Notes: generated by a model from the sequence alone, not told the origin. DNA of 64,000 bases from Archivesica marissinica (GCA_014843695.1 CM026404.1:80112847-80176846), one strand, 5' to 3'. Positions 26,891-38,135 are shown, numbered from the stretch's first letter. Made by a program: numbers and translations.

Positions 26891-27385
26891 ATCCACATAC
26901 AAGTAGTGCATACTACTGGTTAGAGACCTTGATCCACATACAAGTAGCATACTACTGGTTAGACTTTGATCCACATACAAGTAGTGCATACTACTGACTA
27001 CTGGTTAGAGACTTTGATCCCCATACAAGTAGTGCATACTACTGGTTAGAGACCTTGATCCACATACAAGTAGTGCATACTACTGGTTAGAGACTTTGAT
27101 CCCATACAAGTAGTGCATACTACTGGTTAGACTTTGATCCCCATACAAGTAGTGCATACTACTGGTTAGAGACCTTGATCCACATACAAGTAATGCATAC
27201 TACTGGTTAGACTTTGATCCACATACAAGTAGTGCATACTACTGACTACTGGTTAGAGACTTTGATCCACATACAAGTAGTGCATACTACTGACTACTGG
27301 TTAGAGACTTTGATCCCCATACAAGTAGTGCATACTACTGGTTAGAGACTTTGATCCCATACAAGTAGTGCATACTACTGGTTAG

Positions 27386-27424
27386 AGTTTGTGTGTGTTT
27401 GTTGGTTTGTTGTGTGTTTGGTTG
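27386..27424. other. GT-rich interruption inside the satellite
   Basis: A stretch of about 38 bp made almost only of G and T (for example GTGTGTGTTTGTTGGTTTG) replaces the expected link between two normal units. A second, shorter GT-rich interruption is at about 27765-27787 (TATGTTTGGTTGTTGTTGTG). Nothing similar occurs elsewhere in the 23 kb. Confidence 0.8.
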
Positions 27425-30400
27425 ATCCCATACAAGTAGTGCATACTACTGGTTAGACTTTGATCCACATACAAGTAGTGCATACTACTGGTTAGAGACC
27501 TTGATCCACATACAAGTAATGCATACTACTGGTTAGACTTTGATCCACATACAAGTAGTGCATACTACTGACTACTGGTTAGAGACTTTGATCCCCATAC
27601 AAGTAGTGCATACTACTGGTTAGAGACCTTGATCCACATACAAGTAGTGCATACTACTGGTTAGAGACTTTGATCCCATACAAGTAGTGCATACTACTGG
27701 TTAGACTTTGATCCCCATACAAGTAGTGCATACTACTGGTTAGAGACCTTGATCCACATACAAGTATGTTTGGTTGTTGTTGTGATCCACATACAAGTAA
27801 TGCATACTACTGGTTAGACTTTGATCCACATACAAGTAGTGCATACTACTGACTACTGGTTAGAGACTTTGATCCCCATACAAGTAGTGCATACTACTGG
27901 TTAGAGACCTTGATCCACATACAAGTAGTGCATACTACTGGTTAGAGACCTTGATCCACATACAAGTAATGCATACTACTGGTTAGACTTTGATCCACAT
28001 ACAAGTAGTGCATACTACTGACTACTGGTTAGAGACTTTGATCCCCATACCCGTAGTGCATACTACTGGTTATACTTTGATCCCCATACAAGTAGTGCAT
28101 ACTGCTGGTTAGAGACCTTGATCCCCATACAAGTAGTGCATACTACTGGTTATACTTTGATCCACATACAAGTAGTGCATACTACTGGTTAGAGACCTTG
28201 ATCCCCATACAAGTAGTGCAGACTACTGGTTAGACTTTGATCCCCATACAAGTAGTGCATACTACTGGTTAGACTTTGATCCCCATACAAGTAGTGCATA
28301 CTACTGGTTAGACTTTGATCCACATACAAGTAGTGCAGACTACTGGTTAGACTTTGATCCCCATACAAGTAGTGCAGACTACTGGTTAGACTTTGATCCA
28401 CATACAAGTAGTGCATACTACTGGTTATACTTTGATCCCCATACAAGTAGTGCATACTACTGGTTAGACTTTGATCCCCATACAAGTAGTGCAGACTACT
28501 GGTTAGACATTGATCCACATACAAGTAGTGCATACTACTGGTTATACTTTGATCCCCATACAAGTAGTGCATACTACTGGTTAGACTTTGATCCCCATAC
28601 AAGTAGTGCATACTACTGGTTAGACTTTGATCCACATACAAGTAGTGCATACTACTGGTTAGACTTTGATCCACATACACGTAGTGCATACTACTGGTTA
28701 GACTTTGATCCACATACACGTAGTGCATAGTGCTGGTTAGACTTTGATCCACATACACGTAGTGCATAGTGCTGGTTAGACTTTGATCCACATACACGTA
28801 GTGCATAGTGCTGGTTAGACTGATCCCCATACAAGTAGTGCATACTACTGGTTAGACTTTGATCCACATACAAGTAGTGCATACTACTGGTTAGACTTTG
28901 ATCCCCATACAAGTAGTGCATACTACTGGTTAGACTGATCCACATACAGGTAGTGCATACTACTGGTTAGACTTTGATCCACATACACGTAGTGCATACT
29001 ACTGGTTAGAGACATTGATCCCCATACAAGTAGTGCATACTGCTGGTTAGAGACCTTGATCCCCATACAAGTAGTGCATACTACTGGTTATACTTTGATC
29101 CCCATACAAGTAGTGCATAATACTGGTTAGACTTTGATCCCCATACAAGTAGTGCATACTGCTGGTTAGAGACATTGATCCACATACAAGTAGTGCATAC
29201 TACTGGTTATACTTTGATCCACATACAAGTAGTGCATACTACTGGTTAGAGACCTTGATCCCCATACAAGTAGTGCAGACTACTGGTTAGACTTTGATCC
29301 CCATACAAGTAGTGCATACTACTGGTTAGACTTTGATCCCCATACAAGTAGTGCAGACTACTGGTTAGACATTGATCCACATACTACTGGTTAGACTTTG
29401 ATCCACATACTACTGGTTAGACTTTGATCCACATACAAGTAGTGCATACTACTGGTTAGACTTTGATCCCCATACAAGTAGTGCAGACTACTGGTTAGAC
29501 ATTGATCCACATACAAGTAGTGCATACTACTGGTTAGACTTTGATCCCCATACAAGTAGTGCATACTACTGGTTAGTGACTTTGATCCCCATACAAGTAG
29601 TGCATACTACTGGTTAGACTTTGATCCCCATACAAGTAGTGCATACTACTGGTTAGACTTTGATCCACATACAAGTAGTGCATACTACTGGTTAGACTTT
29701 GATCCACATACACATAGTGCATAGTGCTGGTTAGACTGATCCCCATACAAGTAGTGCATACTACTGGTTAGACTTTGATCCACATACACGTAGTGCATAG
29801 TGCTGGTTAGACTGATCCCCATACAAGTAGTGCATACTACTGGTTAGACTTTGATCCACATACAAGTAGTGCATACTACTGGTTAGACTTTGATCCCCAT
29901 ACAAGTAGTGCATACTACTGGTTAGACTGTGATCCACATACAGGTAGTGCATACTACTGGTTAGACTTTGATCCACATACACGTAGTGCATACTACTGGT
30001 TAGACTATGATCCACATACAAGTAGTGCAGACTACTGGTTAGACATTGATCCACATACTACTGGTTAGACTTTGATCCACATACTACTGGTTAGACTTTG
30101 ATCCACATACAAGTAGTGCATACTACTGGTTAGACTTTGATCCCCATACAAGTAGTGCAGACTACTGGTTAGACATTGATCCACATACAAGTAGTGCATA
30201 CTACTGGTTAGACTTTGATCCCCATACAAGTAGTGCATACTACTGGTTAGACTTTGATCCCCATACAAGTAGTGCATACTACTGGTTAGACTTTGATCCA
30301 CATACAAGTAGTGCATACTACTGGTTAGACTTTGATCCCCATACAAGTAGTGCATACTACTGGTTAGACTTTGATCCACATACAAGTAGTGCATACTACT

Positions 30401-31520
30401 GGTTAGACTTTGATCCACATACACGTAGTGCATAGTGCTGGTTAGACTGATCCCCATACAAGTAGTGCATACTACTGGTTAGACTTTGATCCACATACAC
30501 GTAGTGCATAGTGCTGGTTAGACTGATCCCCATACAAGTAGTGCATACTACTGGTTAGACTTTGATCCCCATACAAGTAGTGCATACTACTGGTTAGACT
30601 GTGATCCACATACAGGTAGTGCATACTACTGGTTAGACTTTGATCCACATACACGTAGTGCATAGTGCTGGTTAGACTGTGATCCACATACAGGTAGTGC
30701 ATACTACTGGTTAGACTTTGATCCACATACAAGTAGTGCATACTACTGGTTAGACTTTGATCCCCATACAAGTAGTGCATACTACTGGTTAGACTTTGAT
30801 CTACATACACGTAGTGCATAGTGCTGGTTAGACTGATCCCCATACAAGTAGTGCATACTACTGGTTAGACTTTGATCCACATACACGTAGTGCATAGTGC
30901 TGGTTAGACTGATCCCCATACAAGTAGTGCATACTACTGGTTAGACTTTGATCCCCATACAAGTAGTGCATACTACTGGTTAGACTGTGATCCACATACA
31001 CGTAGTGCATAGTGCTGGTTAGACTGTGATCCACATACAGGTAGTGCATACTACTGGTTAGACTTTGATCCACATACACGTAGTGCATACTACTGGTTAG
31101 ACTGTGATCCACATACAGGTAGTGCATACTACTGGTTAGACTTTGATCCACATACAAGTAGTGCATACTACTGGTTAGACTGTGATCCACATACAGGTAG
31201 TGCATACTACTGGTTAGACTTTGATCCACATACAAGTAGTGCATACTACTGGTTAGACTTTGATCCACATACAAGTAGTGCATACTACTGGTTATACTTT
31301 GATCCCCATACAAGTAGTGCATACTACTGGTTAGACTTTGATCCACATACACGTAGTGCATAGTGCTGGTTAGACTGATCCCCATACAAGTAGTGCATAC
31401 TACTGGTTAGACTTTGATCCCCATACAAGTAGTGCATACTACTGGTTAGACTTTGATCCCCATACAAGTAGTGCCTACTACTGGTTAGACTTTGATCCCC
31501 ATACAAAGTAGTGCGTACTA

Positions 31521-32165
31521 TCTTGAATGTGTTCCTTCTCATGAACCAATTGGTTATGTAGTTTCAACAGAATGGAGACCTGAATAATTGACAGCAGCAG
31601 CAATTTGCATGTGAAAATAGTTAAATGTTGTGAGAGATGATGACAGGGTTATTTGGAGGTCTGTGTATAATTGAGGGGTGGTGGTGGCAGCATCTCTTCT
31701 TGGAACAGAACAGCCCACCTGACCAAGCATCTGTGACCCCCCGGTCTGCAGTTTCTGTTCTCTATGAAATGCGTGACCCATCAGATTGTACTAAGAGAAT
31801 TTTTCAATATCGCCAAGGAGTGCCTTTCATGTTGAATTTATCCTACGCGACGATCCAATCACTCAATTGGGGTTTTCAAAAGAGCTTCTCTTTTGCAGAC
31901 AATATGACACAAGATCACTCACTATGAACGAAGACAGTAACACCACATACAATATGTACAACAATTTAATTATACAATGACTAAAATAATGCAACAGTTG
32001 AATCTATCACGTGCACTGCGTTAATTGCCGGTTCGGCTGAATCCATGTTCATTATAAGTCTCTGCTGACTATCTAAATAAACAAGTGCTTGAAGTTTGGT
32101 AGGTAGATTAATAGTTTTATACTCGTGTCCTAGTCTATAGGTACACTATCATGCTTCCCCATTCA
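31521..32165. other. Unique spacer right of the 23-kb array
   Basis: Mixed-composition DNA without recognised repeats. A 96-codon plus-strand frame (31637-31927) and an antisense 75-codon frame (31554-31781) overlap it. Neither shows a recognisable domain, and splice sites cannot be judged. I leave them uncalled; a single exon of an unknown gene cannot be excluded. Confidence 0.45.
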
Positions 32166-32169
32166 TTAT

Positions 32170-32445
32170 GGGTATGTGGTGACTCCGTGTCTAGCTCCGG
32201 TCTGCAGCCCCACTTAATTATGTTCTGTGACGTTCGTTCTTCAATTCCTCCGGTTGAGTTCCGGGTATGTGGCGACTCCGTGCTAGTTCCGGTCTACAGT
32301 CCCACTTATCCACGTGCTCAGTGCCGTTGGTGATGTGTCGTCGCCCATCTAGCGAGTATGTGGTGACTCCGTCCTTCAACAGTTGCCCCACTCATTGGCA
32401 CGTCTACCTGGCTAGCAGTGGTATAGCAACCTCCCAGGTTGCGAG
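32170..32445. repeat. Degenerate 91-93-bp triplicate
   Basis: Three diverged tandem copies start at about 32171, 32264 and 32354, each opening with GTATGTGGTGACTCCGT or a close variant. The first two continue with CTAGCTCCGGTCTGCAG-type sequence and then CCCACT. The third is more decayed. A 7-bp hairpin (GCAACCT-CCC-AGGTTGC) follows at 32427-32443. Frames of 60 and 112 codons crossing this block look incidental. Confidence 0.65.
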
Positions 32446-32850
32446 CGGTTTTATATTTCTGACCAAGACGTTTGCTACCATTCGCTCTATGTTGTCTGGT
32501 CTAATATCTCAGTCGTGTGGAGTTTTTATCAGTCGTCGTCACGCCATAAAAACATATATATACATACATTTAACACGGGCTTTACATGGAACTGAAATCA
32601 GCTAATTATTTGGTGGCTAACTGTAAGGCCCTGGCATGTGGTTTTGTAGCAATCATTTGCACACAAATTGGGTCAACTAATTTTACCCTGGCTGTTATGA
32701 GCCGTGCAACGTTTTAACAGATTCCCCTGTGATATACATGACGTTTGGTGTATAGTACAATATCGTACGTACAATTAAACTTACCCTATAAACTTAAATC
32801 GCTGACCAATATTCTATATTGGCAATAAAACCTTGTTATATATAATGGGC
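32446..32850. other. Unique spacer
   Basis: AT-rich sequence without a recognised gene, repeat or mobile-element end. Confidence 0.5.
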
Positions 32851-33252
32851 CACAAATCTCGGGTATGCTGTGCCAAGAACACATATCTCGGGTATGCTGT
32901 GCCAAGAACACAAATCTTGGGTATGCTGTGCCAAGAACACAAATCTTGGGTATGCTGTGCCAAGAACACAAATCTCGGGTATGCTGTGCCAAGAACACAT
33001 ATCTCGGGTATGCTGTGCCAAGAACACATATCTCGGGTATGCTGTGCCAAGAACACAAATCTCGGGTATGCTGTGCCAAGAACACATATCGGGTATGCTG
33101 TGCCAAGAACACATATATCGAGTATGCTGTGCCAAGAACACATATATCGAGTATGCTGTGCCAAGAACACATATATCGGGTATGCTGTGCCAAGAACACA
33201 TATATCGAGTATGCTGTGCCAAGAACACATATCTCGGGCATGCTGTGCCAAT
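32851..33252. repeat. 29-bp minisatellite (14 copies)
   Basis: Fourteen head-to-tail units tracked by TATGCTGTGCCAAGAACACA, with starts every 29 bp from 32863 to 33237. One unit is 3 bp short (near 33088). The left copies carry AAATCTTGGG or ATATCTCGGG and the right copies ATATCGAG. Frames of 130-182 codons cross it in several frames of both strands, because 29 is not a multiple of 3 and the unit lacks stops. These are artefacts. Confidence 0.95.
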
Positions 33253-33379
33253 GTTAACACCCAGCATTCTGAAGCCCAAATTTTCTTTAAAATCCGACTG
33301 ATGAATGCAAAATGGCTAGAAATGTTTCCCGCAATTACGACATCGTATAAATAGTAAAACATTTTTTTCTGTCTAAGAT

Positions 33380-33633
33380 GATATATTTTACGCCTGCATC
33401 AGCACCATTTTTGGGCTATATCGCCGGCGGGCAGTTTACCTAACAACACCGTTCCTGGACAGGCTCCAGCGGTTAACCAGTACTTGGGTGCACCAACCTC
33501 CGTGAGAAACTGCCAACTTTTTCATATAAATGAAACACGGTCTGAGCGGGGCTCGAACCCGTGACCATCAGTGATGATAGGTTACAGTGGTATACAAGTC
33601 AGCGACCGTAACCACTCGACCACAGAGGCGGAC
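33380..33633 (-). mobile_element. SINE family B, copy 1
   Basis: tRNA-headed SINE on the minus strand. The head at the right end reads GTCCGCCTCTGTGGTCGAGT, with the box-B-like CACGGGTTCGAGCCCCG about 60 bp further in. The body includes TGGTGCACCCAAGTACTGGT. The 3' end at the left has GGTGCTGATGCAGGCGTAAA. The copy appears nearly complete. Target-site duplications are not clear for this copy. Confidence 0.8.
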
Positions 33634-33976
33634 ATAATGAAATATAATACATAATATTATGTTGTTTTGATATGCCTAAAAATATGAGATCAACAGAATA
33701 GGACGTGGCGGATTCTACACTTTCACAAGGTCCTAGGTAATCATTGCACATGTCGTCATATCTCTCCATTGTTCATGTCCTAGGTATCTGGTGAAATCAT
33801 CACGTCATCTCTCCACAATAAATACCTGTAATGTTATAGTTGACAAATTTAATTTCAAAACACACCACAATAAAAACTAATGTCTAGTCCGTCATGCGTA
33901 ATGACACAATTCTTATGAAATTCCACTACATATTAGATTTGAACTATTTATATCCTGGACTAAAGAGGATCAAATC
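33634..33976. other. Unique spacer
   Basis: AT-rich DNA between SINE B copy 1 and SINE A copy 2, with no recognised feature. Confidence 0.5.
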
Positions 33977-34221
33977 AAATTGGGATTCAAAGTCGTGGTA
34001 GCGTTCGCTTCATGTACAAAAGGCCCGGAATTCGAGCCCTGCTGGAGCCGTTACGATTGTGCCCTTAGGCAAAGCATTTAAATTACACATGCCTCTTCTC
34101 TCTCCCTCGTGGCGATGGATTCCATCAGGAATGAGGTCTCGAGAGTGATTAATATGTATAAGTTGAAAGAACTTGTTTCGCAATCGAGCTAAAATAAATT
34201 TGTATAAATTAAATTGGGATT
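33977..34221 (+). mobile_element. SINE family A, copy 2 (with TSD)
   Basis: Plus-strand copy of family A, with its body at 33988-34210. The tRNA-like head is at the left; box A is diverged (GTAGCGTTCGCTTC) and box B is GGAATTCGAGCCC. The shared 3' tail is at the right (TTCGCAATCGAGCTAAAATA). The perfect 11-bp direct repeat AAATTGGGATT flanks it at 33977-33987 and 34211-34221. It is the only family A copy in this orientation here. Confidence 0.87.
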
Positions 34222-35060
34222 GATTCAGCGGATCGCCTTATCAATCAATATAACCTGAAAAATGCAACATATAATATCAATGTGACCTTTTAATTTCTTT
34301 ATGTCGCCTACATAAAAATGAGTACTGGTAATTTTATTGAATACTTACACTATAACTGCTCCATCATAGTTTATGATCATGTTTGGTCACCTTTCAACTA
34401 CAATACAAGAAAGTTAATGTTCTTATATAGTCATTTAAACAGTGGTGAAATATATTGTAGAATTTGAAGACATATTTCCAGAGTTTTCAGTAACTGTTGC
34501 AAATAAATGAATTGGCGTCCTGCAGAGCTGTCAAGGGTGCATCGAGTGTCGGAGTGAGATATGGGGGTTCGAAGGGGTGGCGGCTGCCCCTTCGTCAGGG
34601 GGAAGCTGGAGACACTCTATGGCTCATTGGCATCTAATGAAGGACACACCAAGAAAACCTGATCAAGCAATAGCGCATTTTATGGTAAAGAAAGCTTGCA
34701 AATAACTTTTTGTAATTGAATCTTATATTTGTTATTAAATTGACTTTCAAGTCGGGCGCAAACCTGTCTTGATTGACAATTTATAATAAATCTCTTGTCA
34801 CAATTATTTAAACCCATGGACCATCCAATGAAAACTCCCCCCCCCCCCTGATCTGTCAGTTTTAGGCAGAATATCGGTTAAACTGAACTAGCAAGTTCTG
34901 CTCAAACCCTCCATTTATTATGTTCAGCATTCCAGTATTTGACATAGATATGTGTGGAATATGAAGGATTTTCCCAAGATGTGTGCTGGTATGCTCGGGT
35001 AATTCCCAGGAATCCACTGTACAATGTACTGTGATCGCTCGTTATTATCTCATTATTGAC
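34222..35060. other. Unique spacer
   Basis: No recognised gene. It contains a C homopolymer of about 11 at 34839-34849 and a GGGGGTTCGAAGG word at 34565 that superficially resembles a box B but lacks a tRNA context. Confidence 0.45.
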
Positions 35061-35061
35061 T

Positions 35062-35640
35062 GCTTATATCAATGTTTACAGGTTGCTTATATCAATGTTT
35101 AGCCTGGGTGCCAGTCTGTCGATTTTTAACTTCTGGCAAAATGACAGGCTGGGGAAACTGGATTTCCGATCGTAGCGCCATCTACTTACACCCTCGTTTA
35201 TGAGGGTGTAGATTTGAAGAACGACAACTCTTCTCTACAAGATAATATCGCTAAATATAGAAACTAAATTCTATCGGAAATCGCCGAACAGGCACGATTA
35301 TACACGATAATTTCCGAATATACACTAATGCTTCCATAGACTCATTTACATTGCAAACATAATGTCCCGTTTCTGTGTTATATGTTTCTGTGTTATATCG
35401 ACGAGATGGCGGATTTTAAATATTACATTTTGATGGTAATGGATCGATATTGAGTAAAAAATATGTCTATTCGGCGTAATTGAACTACCAGTAAGGACGA
35501 CTTAAATATTGAGTAAATATGTCAAATCAGACGCACATTGTATTTTTAAAAACTATTTATCGTTGCGTTGACCTGTAAACAATTATAACAGTTTTATCAA
35601 CATTGCAGTGTCTCGCTTTCGCTTATATCAATGTTTACAG
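35062..35640. repeat. Possible insertion bounded by 20-bp direct repeats
   Basis: The perfect 20-bp repeat GCTTATATCAATGTTTACAG occurs at 35062-35081 and 35621-35640, with a 17-bp partial copy at 35085-35101. The enclosed DNA of about 540 bp holds the hairpin TACACCCTC/GAGGGTGTA at 35187-35210 but no recognisable coding. It could be an old insertion with a long target duplication or a local duplication product. The ends do not identify a family. Confidence 0.4.
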
Positions 35641-35860
35641 TAACTTCACAATTCTAAAGAAACTTTATTTCCCCGAGTTTTTAAACATAAATCAGAAAAA
35701 CTATTTATAGACTTTATGAAATTATGCCCAGCATAGAGTTAAGACAATCGACATTGGAAATGGAATGGAACGACACAATTCTAATGAAATTCAAAGATCT
35801 GTGCAACATGACAAGATTTTACTCTGTAAGATGTTCCTGTGACTTTGTGACCTAGTTTAT

Positions 35861-36101
35861 TTAACCCATTCAACACCAAGTAACTCACATGGACTGGTCC
35901 ATGATATTCATAAACCAATAAATGAATCAGAAAATCACATTTGGACAAGTTCATTTATCAAAATGGGTAATTATGTCTAAAAATAGTCATATCACTGGCA
36001 AAAAGTGCAGATCCTGATGAGATGGCTCGTCACGAGCCGGCTCATCTGGATCTACACTTTTTGTAAGCCTATTTAGAGGTATGTGGTGTTGAAAGGGTTA
36101 A
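35861..36101 (-). mobile_element. piggyBac-like MITE, copy 3 (reverse orientation)
   Basis: A 241-bp copy bounded by TTAA at 35861-35864 and 36098-36101 and inverted relative to the other three. Ends are CCCATTCAACACCA and GTGTTGAAAGGG. The inner palindrome is present (GATGGCTCGTCACGAGCCGG). It is more diverged than copies 1, 2 and 4. Confidence 0.83.
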
Positions 36102-36146
36102 GCAATCTTAAATTGCTTAAATAAAGAGGATTAATCACCCAATGAT

Positions 36147-36371
36147 TCATAACGATTGGTTATGTTATGTTATATTTCGGGTTTTACGCCTGAATCAGCA
36201 CTATTTTGGGCTATATCGCCGGCGGGCAGTTTACCTAACACCTTTCCTGGGCAGGCTCCAGGGGTTAACCAGTACTTGGGTGCACCAACCTCCGTAAGAA
36301 ACTGCCAACTTTTTCATATAAATGAGACACGGCCTGAGCGGGGCTCGAACCCGTGACCTCATAATGATTGG
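36147..36371 (-). mobile_element. SINE family B, copy 2 (5' truncated, with TSD)
   Basis: Element of about 199 bp (36160-36358). It stops just past box B, so the outer half of the tRNA-like head is missing. The 13-bp direct repeat TCATAA(C/T)GATTGG at 36147-36159 and 36359-36371 (one mismatch) shows that the truncation happened at insertion, as in incomplete reverse transcription. Plus-strand (66 aa) and minus-strand (107 aa) frames overlapping it are incidental. Confidence 0.85.
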
Positions 36372-36758
36372 ACCAGTGTCGTTTGTGATGTTCAAAATGT
36401 TGACGCACAATGGAAAAATAGGCTAAGCAATATCTATACTCGCCATATTCACCCGAAATGTTCATGCAGTACTGAATGGCCACCTGACGGGTTTTGGAAA
36501 GGTTTGGAGTGGTATGCATAATGGGCAAGTTGTCTTCAACAGTTAGCAATACCTGTCCAATTAATTTTAATTGCAGAAGAAAAGACACGAAAATTGTCCT
36601 ACTTGATTCTAAGTATTAACAGAAGCGGCTGTTCGGTTGACGGGTAAATTGCAGTTGAACTAAGAATGGCTTTCTCAGAAAGTGCATTACAGATTTACAG
36701 AAGTCTTTTGAAGAACAAAAATATTGGAAAAAGAAATTGGTTCACTTAGAAGCAGGAC
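36372..36758. other. Unique spacer
   Basis: No recognised feature. An antisense 107-codon frame continues from the SINE into this DNA without any domain I recognise. Confidence 0.45.
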
Positions 36759-36910
36759 TCATTTCTAGAGAGCGATTTGGGCGAAATAGTCGCACTAGGG
36801 TGCCTGATTTCCCCCCCCCTGGGGGGCCCCACTTCTCCATAAAAAATAAAACATTTTGTCCTGTAAGCTACACTAGTGGCACATTATAAAGCAATCCATC
36901 GCAAAAAGCA
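36759..36910. repeat. Dispersed repeat X, copy 1 (partial)
   Basis: This stretch matches 37443-37600 over its length with indels. The best-conserved part is TCTAGAG(A/G)GCGAT followed by GGGCGAAAT and GTCGC.CTAGGG. C- and G-runs (36811-36829) follow, then AAACATTTTGTC and GCACATTATAAAGC, which correspond to AAATTTTGTC and CCAATTATAAAAC in the other copy. The family is unknown to me. Confidence 0.55.
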
Positions 36911-37395
36911 AATAAAATGCATGTTTTCGCATATAAATGCATAGCTACTACAAATTCTTCTGAATACATTCGAGCACTAACATTGAATCAATAAACAGTG
37001 TTTTTGTAGTCTACAAACTTTCAAAAGTTTAAGTAGGATTTCGTAATAACGGTCATCCACGCTCCTGAAATGACGTTTATTTGTCATTGGAGTCAATACT
37101 AAACACGCGATACTTTTGTTTAGAGATAATTTAATTAAGATTAATCTACAAATAAATATGCATAGGCACAAATCTGAGATATAATGGTAGATCTATACGA
37201 TAAATCGTGTTATTCAGGATACAGGCATTGTATTAGGCATGAATGTTGACCCTAATTACATTATTTTGTTATGTTAACATACCGTGTATCTTGTTTATTT
37301 GTTGAAATACTCAGTTTTTGAGGCAAATATTGGAAAACAAATTACACCATATAATAGGAAATAACATTCTTCAGACAGTTGCGTTTTCACCGAGC
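36911..37395. other. AT-rich unique spacer
   Basis: No recognised gene or element. A 64-codon minus-strand frame (36977-37171) has no recognisable features. Confidence 0.45.
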
Positions 37396-37719
37396 TAGAA
37401 TGAACCCTGTAGAGGATATACAATTGAAACAATAGCAGAGATCATTCTAGAGGGCGATGTGGGGCGAAATTGTCGCCCTAGGGATGGGCCCCACAAAAAA
37501 AAAAAAAAAAAAATCTTGGTTTTTACGATTTTCAAACAAAATTTTGTCTAGTAAGAGACACTGGCCAATTATAAAACACTCCTATTCAAATGTTGTATTT
37601 AATGGTTGTACTGTGCATTTTAACCCTATTTTGCAGAAGTATATTAAAGAACACCATTTAAGGAAGCGATCACGCGCTTACTCACTTCTCCCAAAAATTC
37701 TGACATAGAATGAACCCTG
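37396..37719. mobile_element. Dispersed repeat X, copy 2, bounded by 14-bp direct repeats
   Basis: The perfect 14-bp direct repeat TAGAATGAACCCTG lies at 37396-37409 and 37706-37719. It encloses about 296 bp that contain the homologue of repeat X copy 1, a small palindrome (GGGCGA-AATTG-TCGCCC) and an A homopolymer (37495-37512). The layout fits a retroposed or inserted element with a target-site duplication, but I cannot place it in a family. Confidence 0.5.
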
Positions 37720-38135
37720 CAATAGCACTATTTTGTTTGTTTTACTGTGTTAATGCGTCACACATCACAGGACAGGAAACGGAAGACCTTTTTGTAAATC
37801 CATTGCTGTTCGTCAATGTCGTCAATGTCCCTTTAATATCCATCACATGCACAAAACTTGAAAAGGGCACTGCCGAACAAGTAGTACATTACAAGGGACA
37901 ATACAAATGCCCGAGCTTGTTCGTTTTTCCTTATATTCACTTATATGCGGCAGGTGTTCGGGAAGGTTCGGTGAAGCAGCCGGTGGATGCATTACTGCCG
38001 AACATGGGATGGATTGTTCGGACATTTGCCGGAGGTTTAACACATACGATACACACAGGATTCATGCCGGATTATTACCGGACCCAAAGCATAGAAAAAC
38101 TAATGAAAATCGGACGAAACAAACAGAACAGATGA
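37710..38135 (+). CDS. Unrecognised 141-codon open reading frame (doubtful)
   Basis: The longest frame here that is not made of tandem repeat. It starts with a hydrophobic stretch after MNPA (IALFCLFYCVNA) that could act as a signal peptide or membrane anchor, followed by a mixed, partly basic C-terminus (KLMKIGRNKQNR). I recognise no domain. The start codon lies inside the right-hand 14-bp repeat of element X, and a transposase relic begins about 125 bp downstream, so this may be chance or part of a decayed element. Other frames overlap it on both strands (37907-38218 plus, 37843-38043 minus). Confidence 0.15.
   Translation: MNPAIALFCLFYCVNASHITGQETEDLFVNPLLFVNVVNVPLISITCTKLEKGTAEQVVHYKGQYKCPSLFVFPYIHLYAAGVREGSVKQPVDALLPNMGWIVRTFAGGLTHTIHTGFMPDYYRTQSIEKLMKIGRNKQNR

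Larger units (their letters stand above)
8364..31520. repeat. 23-kb satellite array, 39/41-bp units (about 580 copies)
   Basis: Head-to-tail array whose core is CATACAAGTAGTGCATACTA. Most units are 39 bp (GGTTAGACTTTGATCC) or 41 bp (GGTTAGAGACTTTGATCC). Minor classes are about 36 and 38 bp (TTTG lost), and about 48 bp with a duplicated GACTACT, common from 14650 to 28030. Each unit has a GATC site and a small hairpin (AGTAGT-GCAT-ACTACT). The left edge (8364-8570) has simpler 31-bp units with GGTTAGCCCCATAC. A C/A alternation after GATCC changes the minus-strand reading from GDQ to VDQ. Minus-strand frames up to 213 codons repeat MHYLY(V/G)DQSLTSS; the 2-bp length variants break them repeatedly and the plus strand is also open, so they are not genes. 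Confidence 0.97.

Noticed and set aside
28189..28830. 213-codon minus-strand repeat protein (MHYLY(V/G)DQSLTSS)
   Set aside because: It is satellite sequence. Units of 41 bp shift the frame every few repeats over the array, and the other strand is also open. There is no start context or conserved flank.
8364..31520. CRISPR-like regular repeats
   Set aside because: Units abut with no unique spacers and there are no cas genes; the setting is eukaryotic.
31637..31927. 96-codon plus-strand frame as a gene
   Set aside because: No recognisable domain and an overlapping antisense frame; RNA evidence would be needed.
32786..33362. Overlapping frames of 130-182 codons on both strands
   Set aside because: Product of the stop-free 29-bp unit; several frames on both strands are open at once.
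34565..34580. Box-B-like GGGGGTTCGAAGG as a further SINE
   Set aside because: There is no box A, no matching body elsewhere in the window and no flanking direct repeats.
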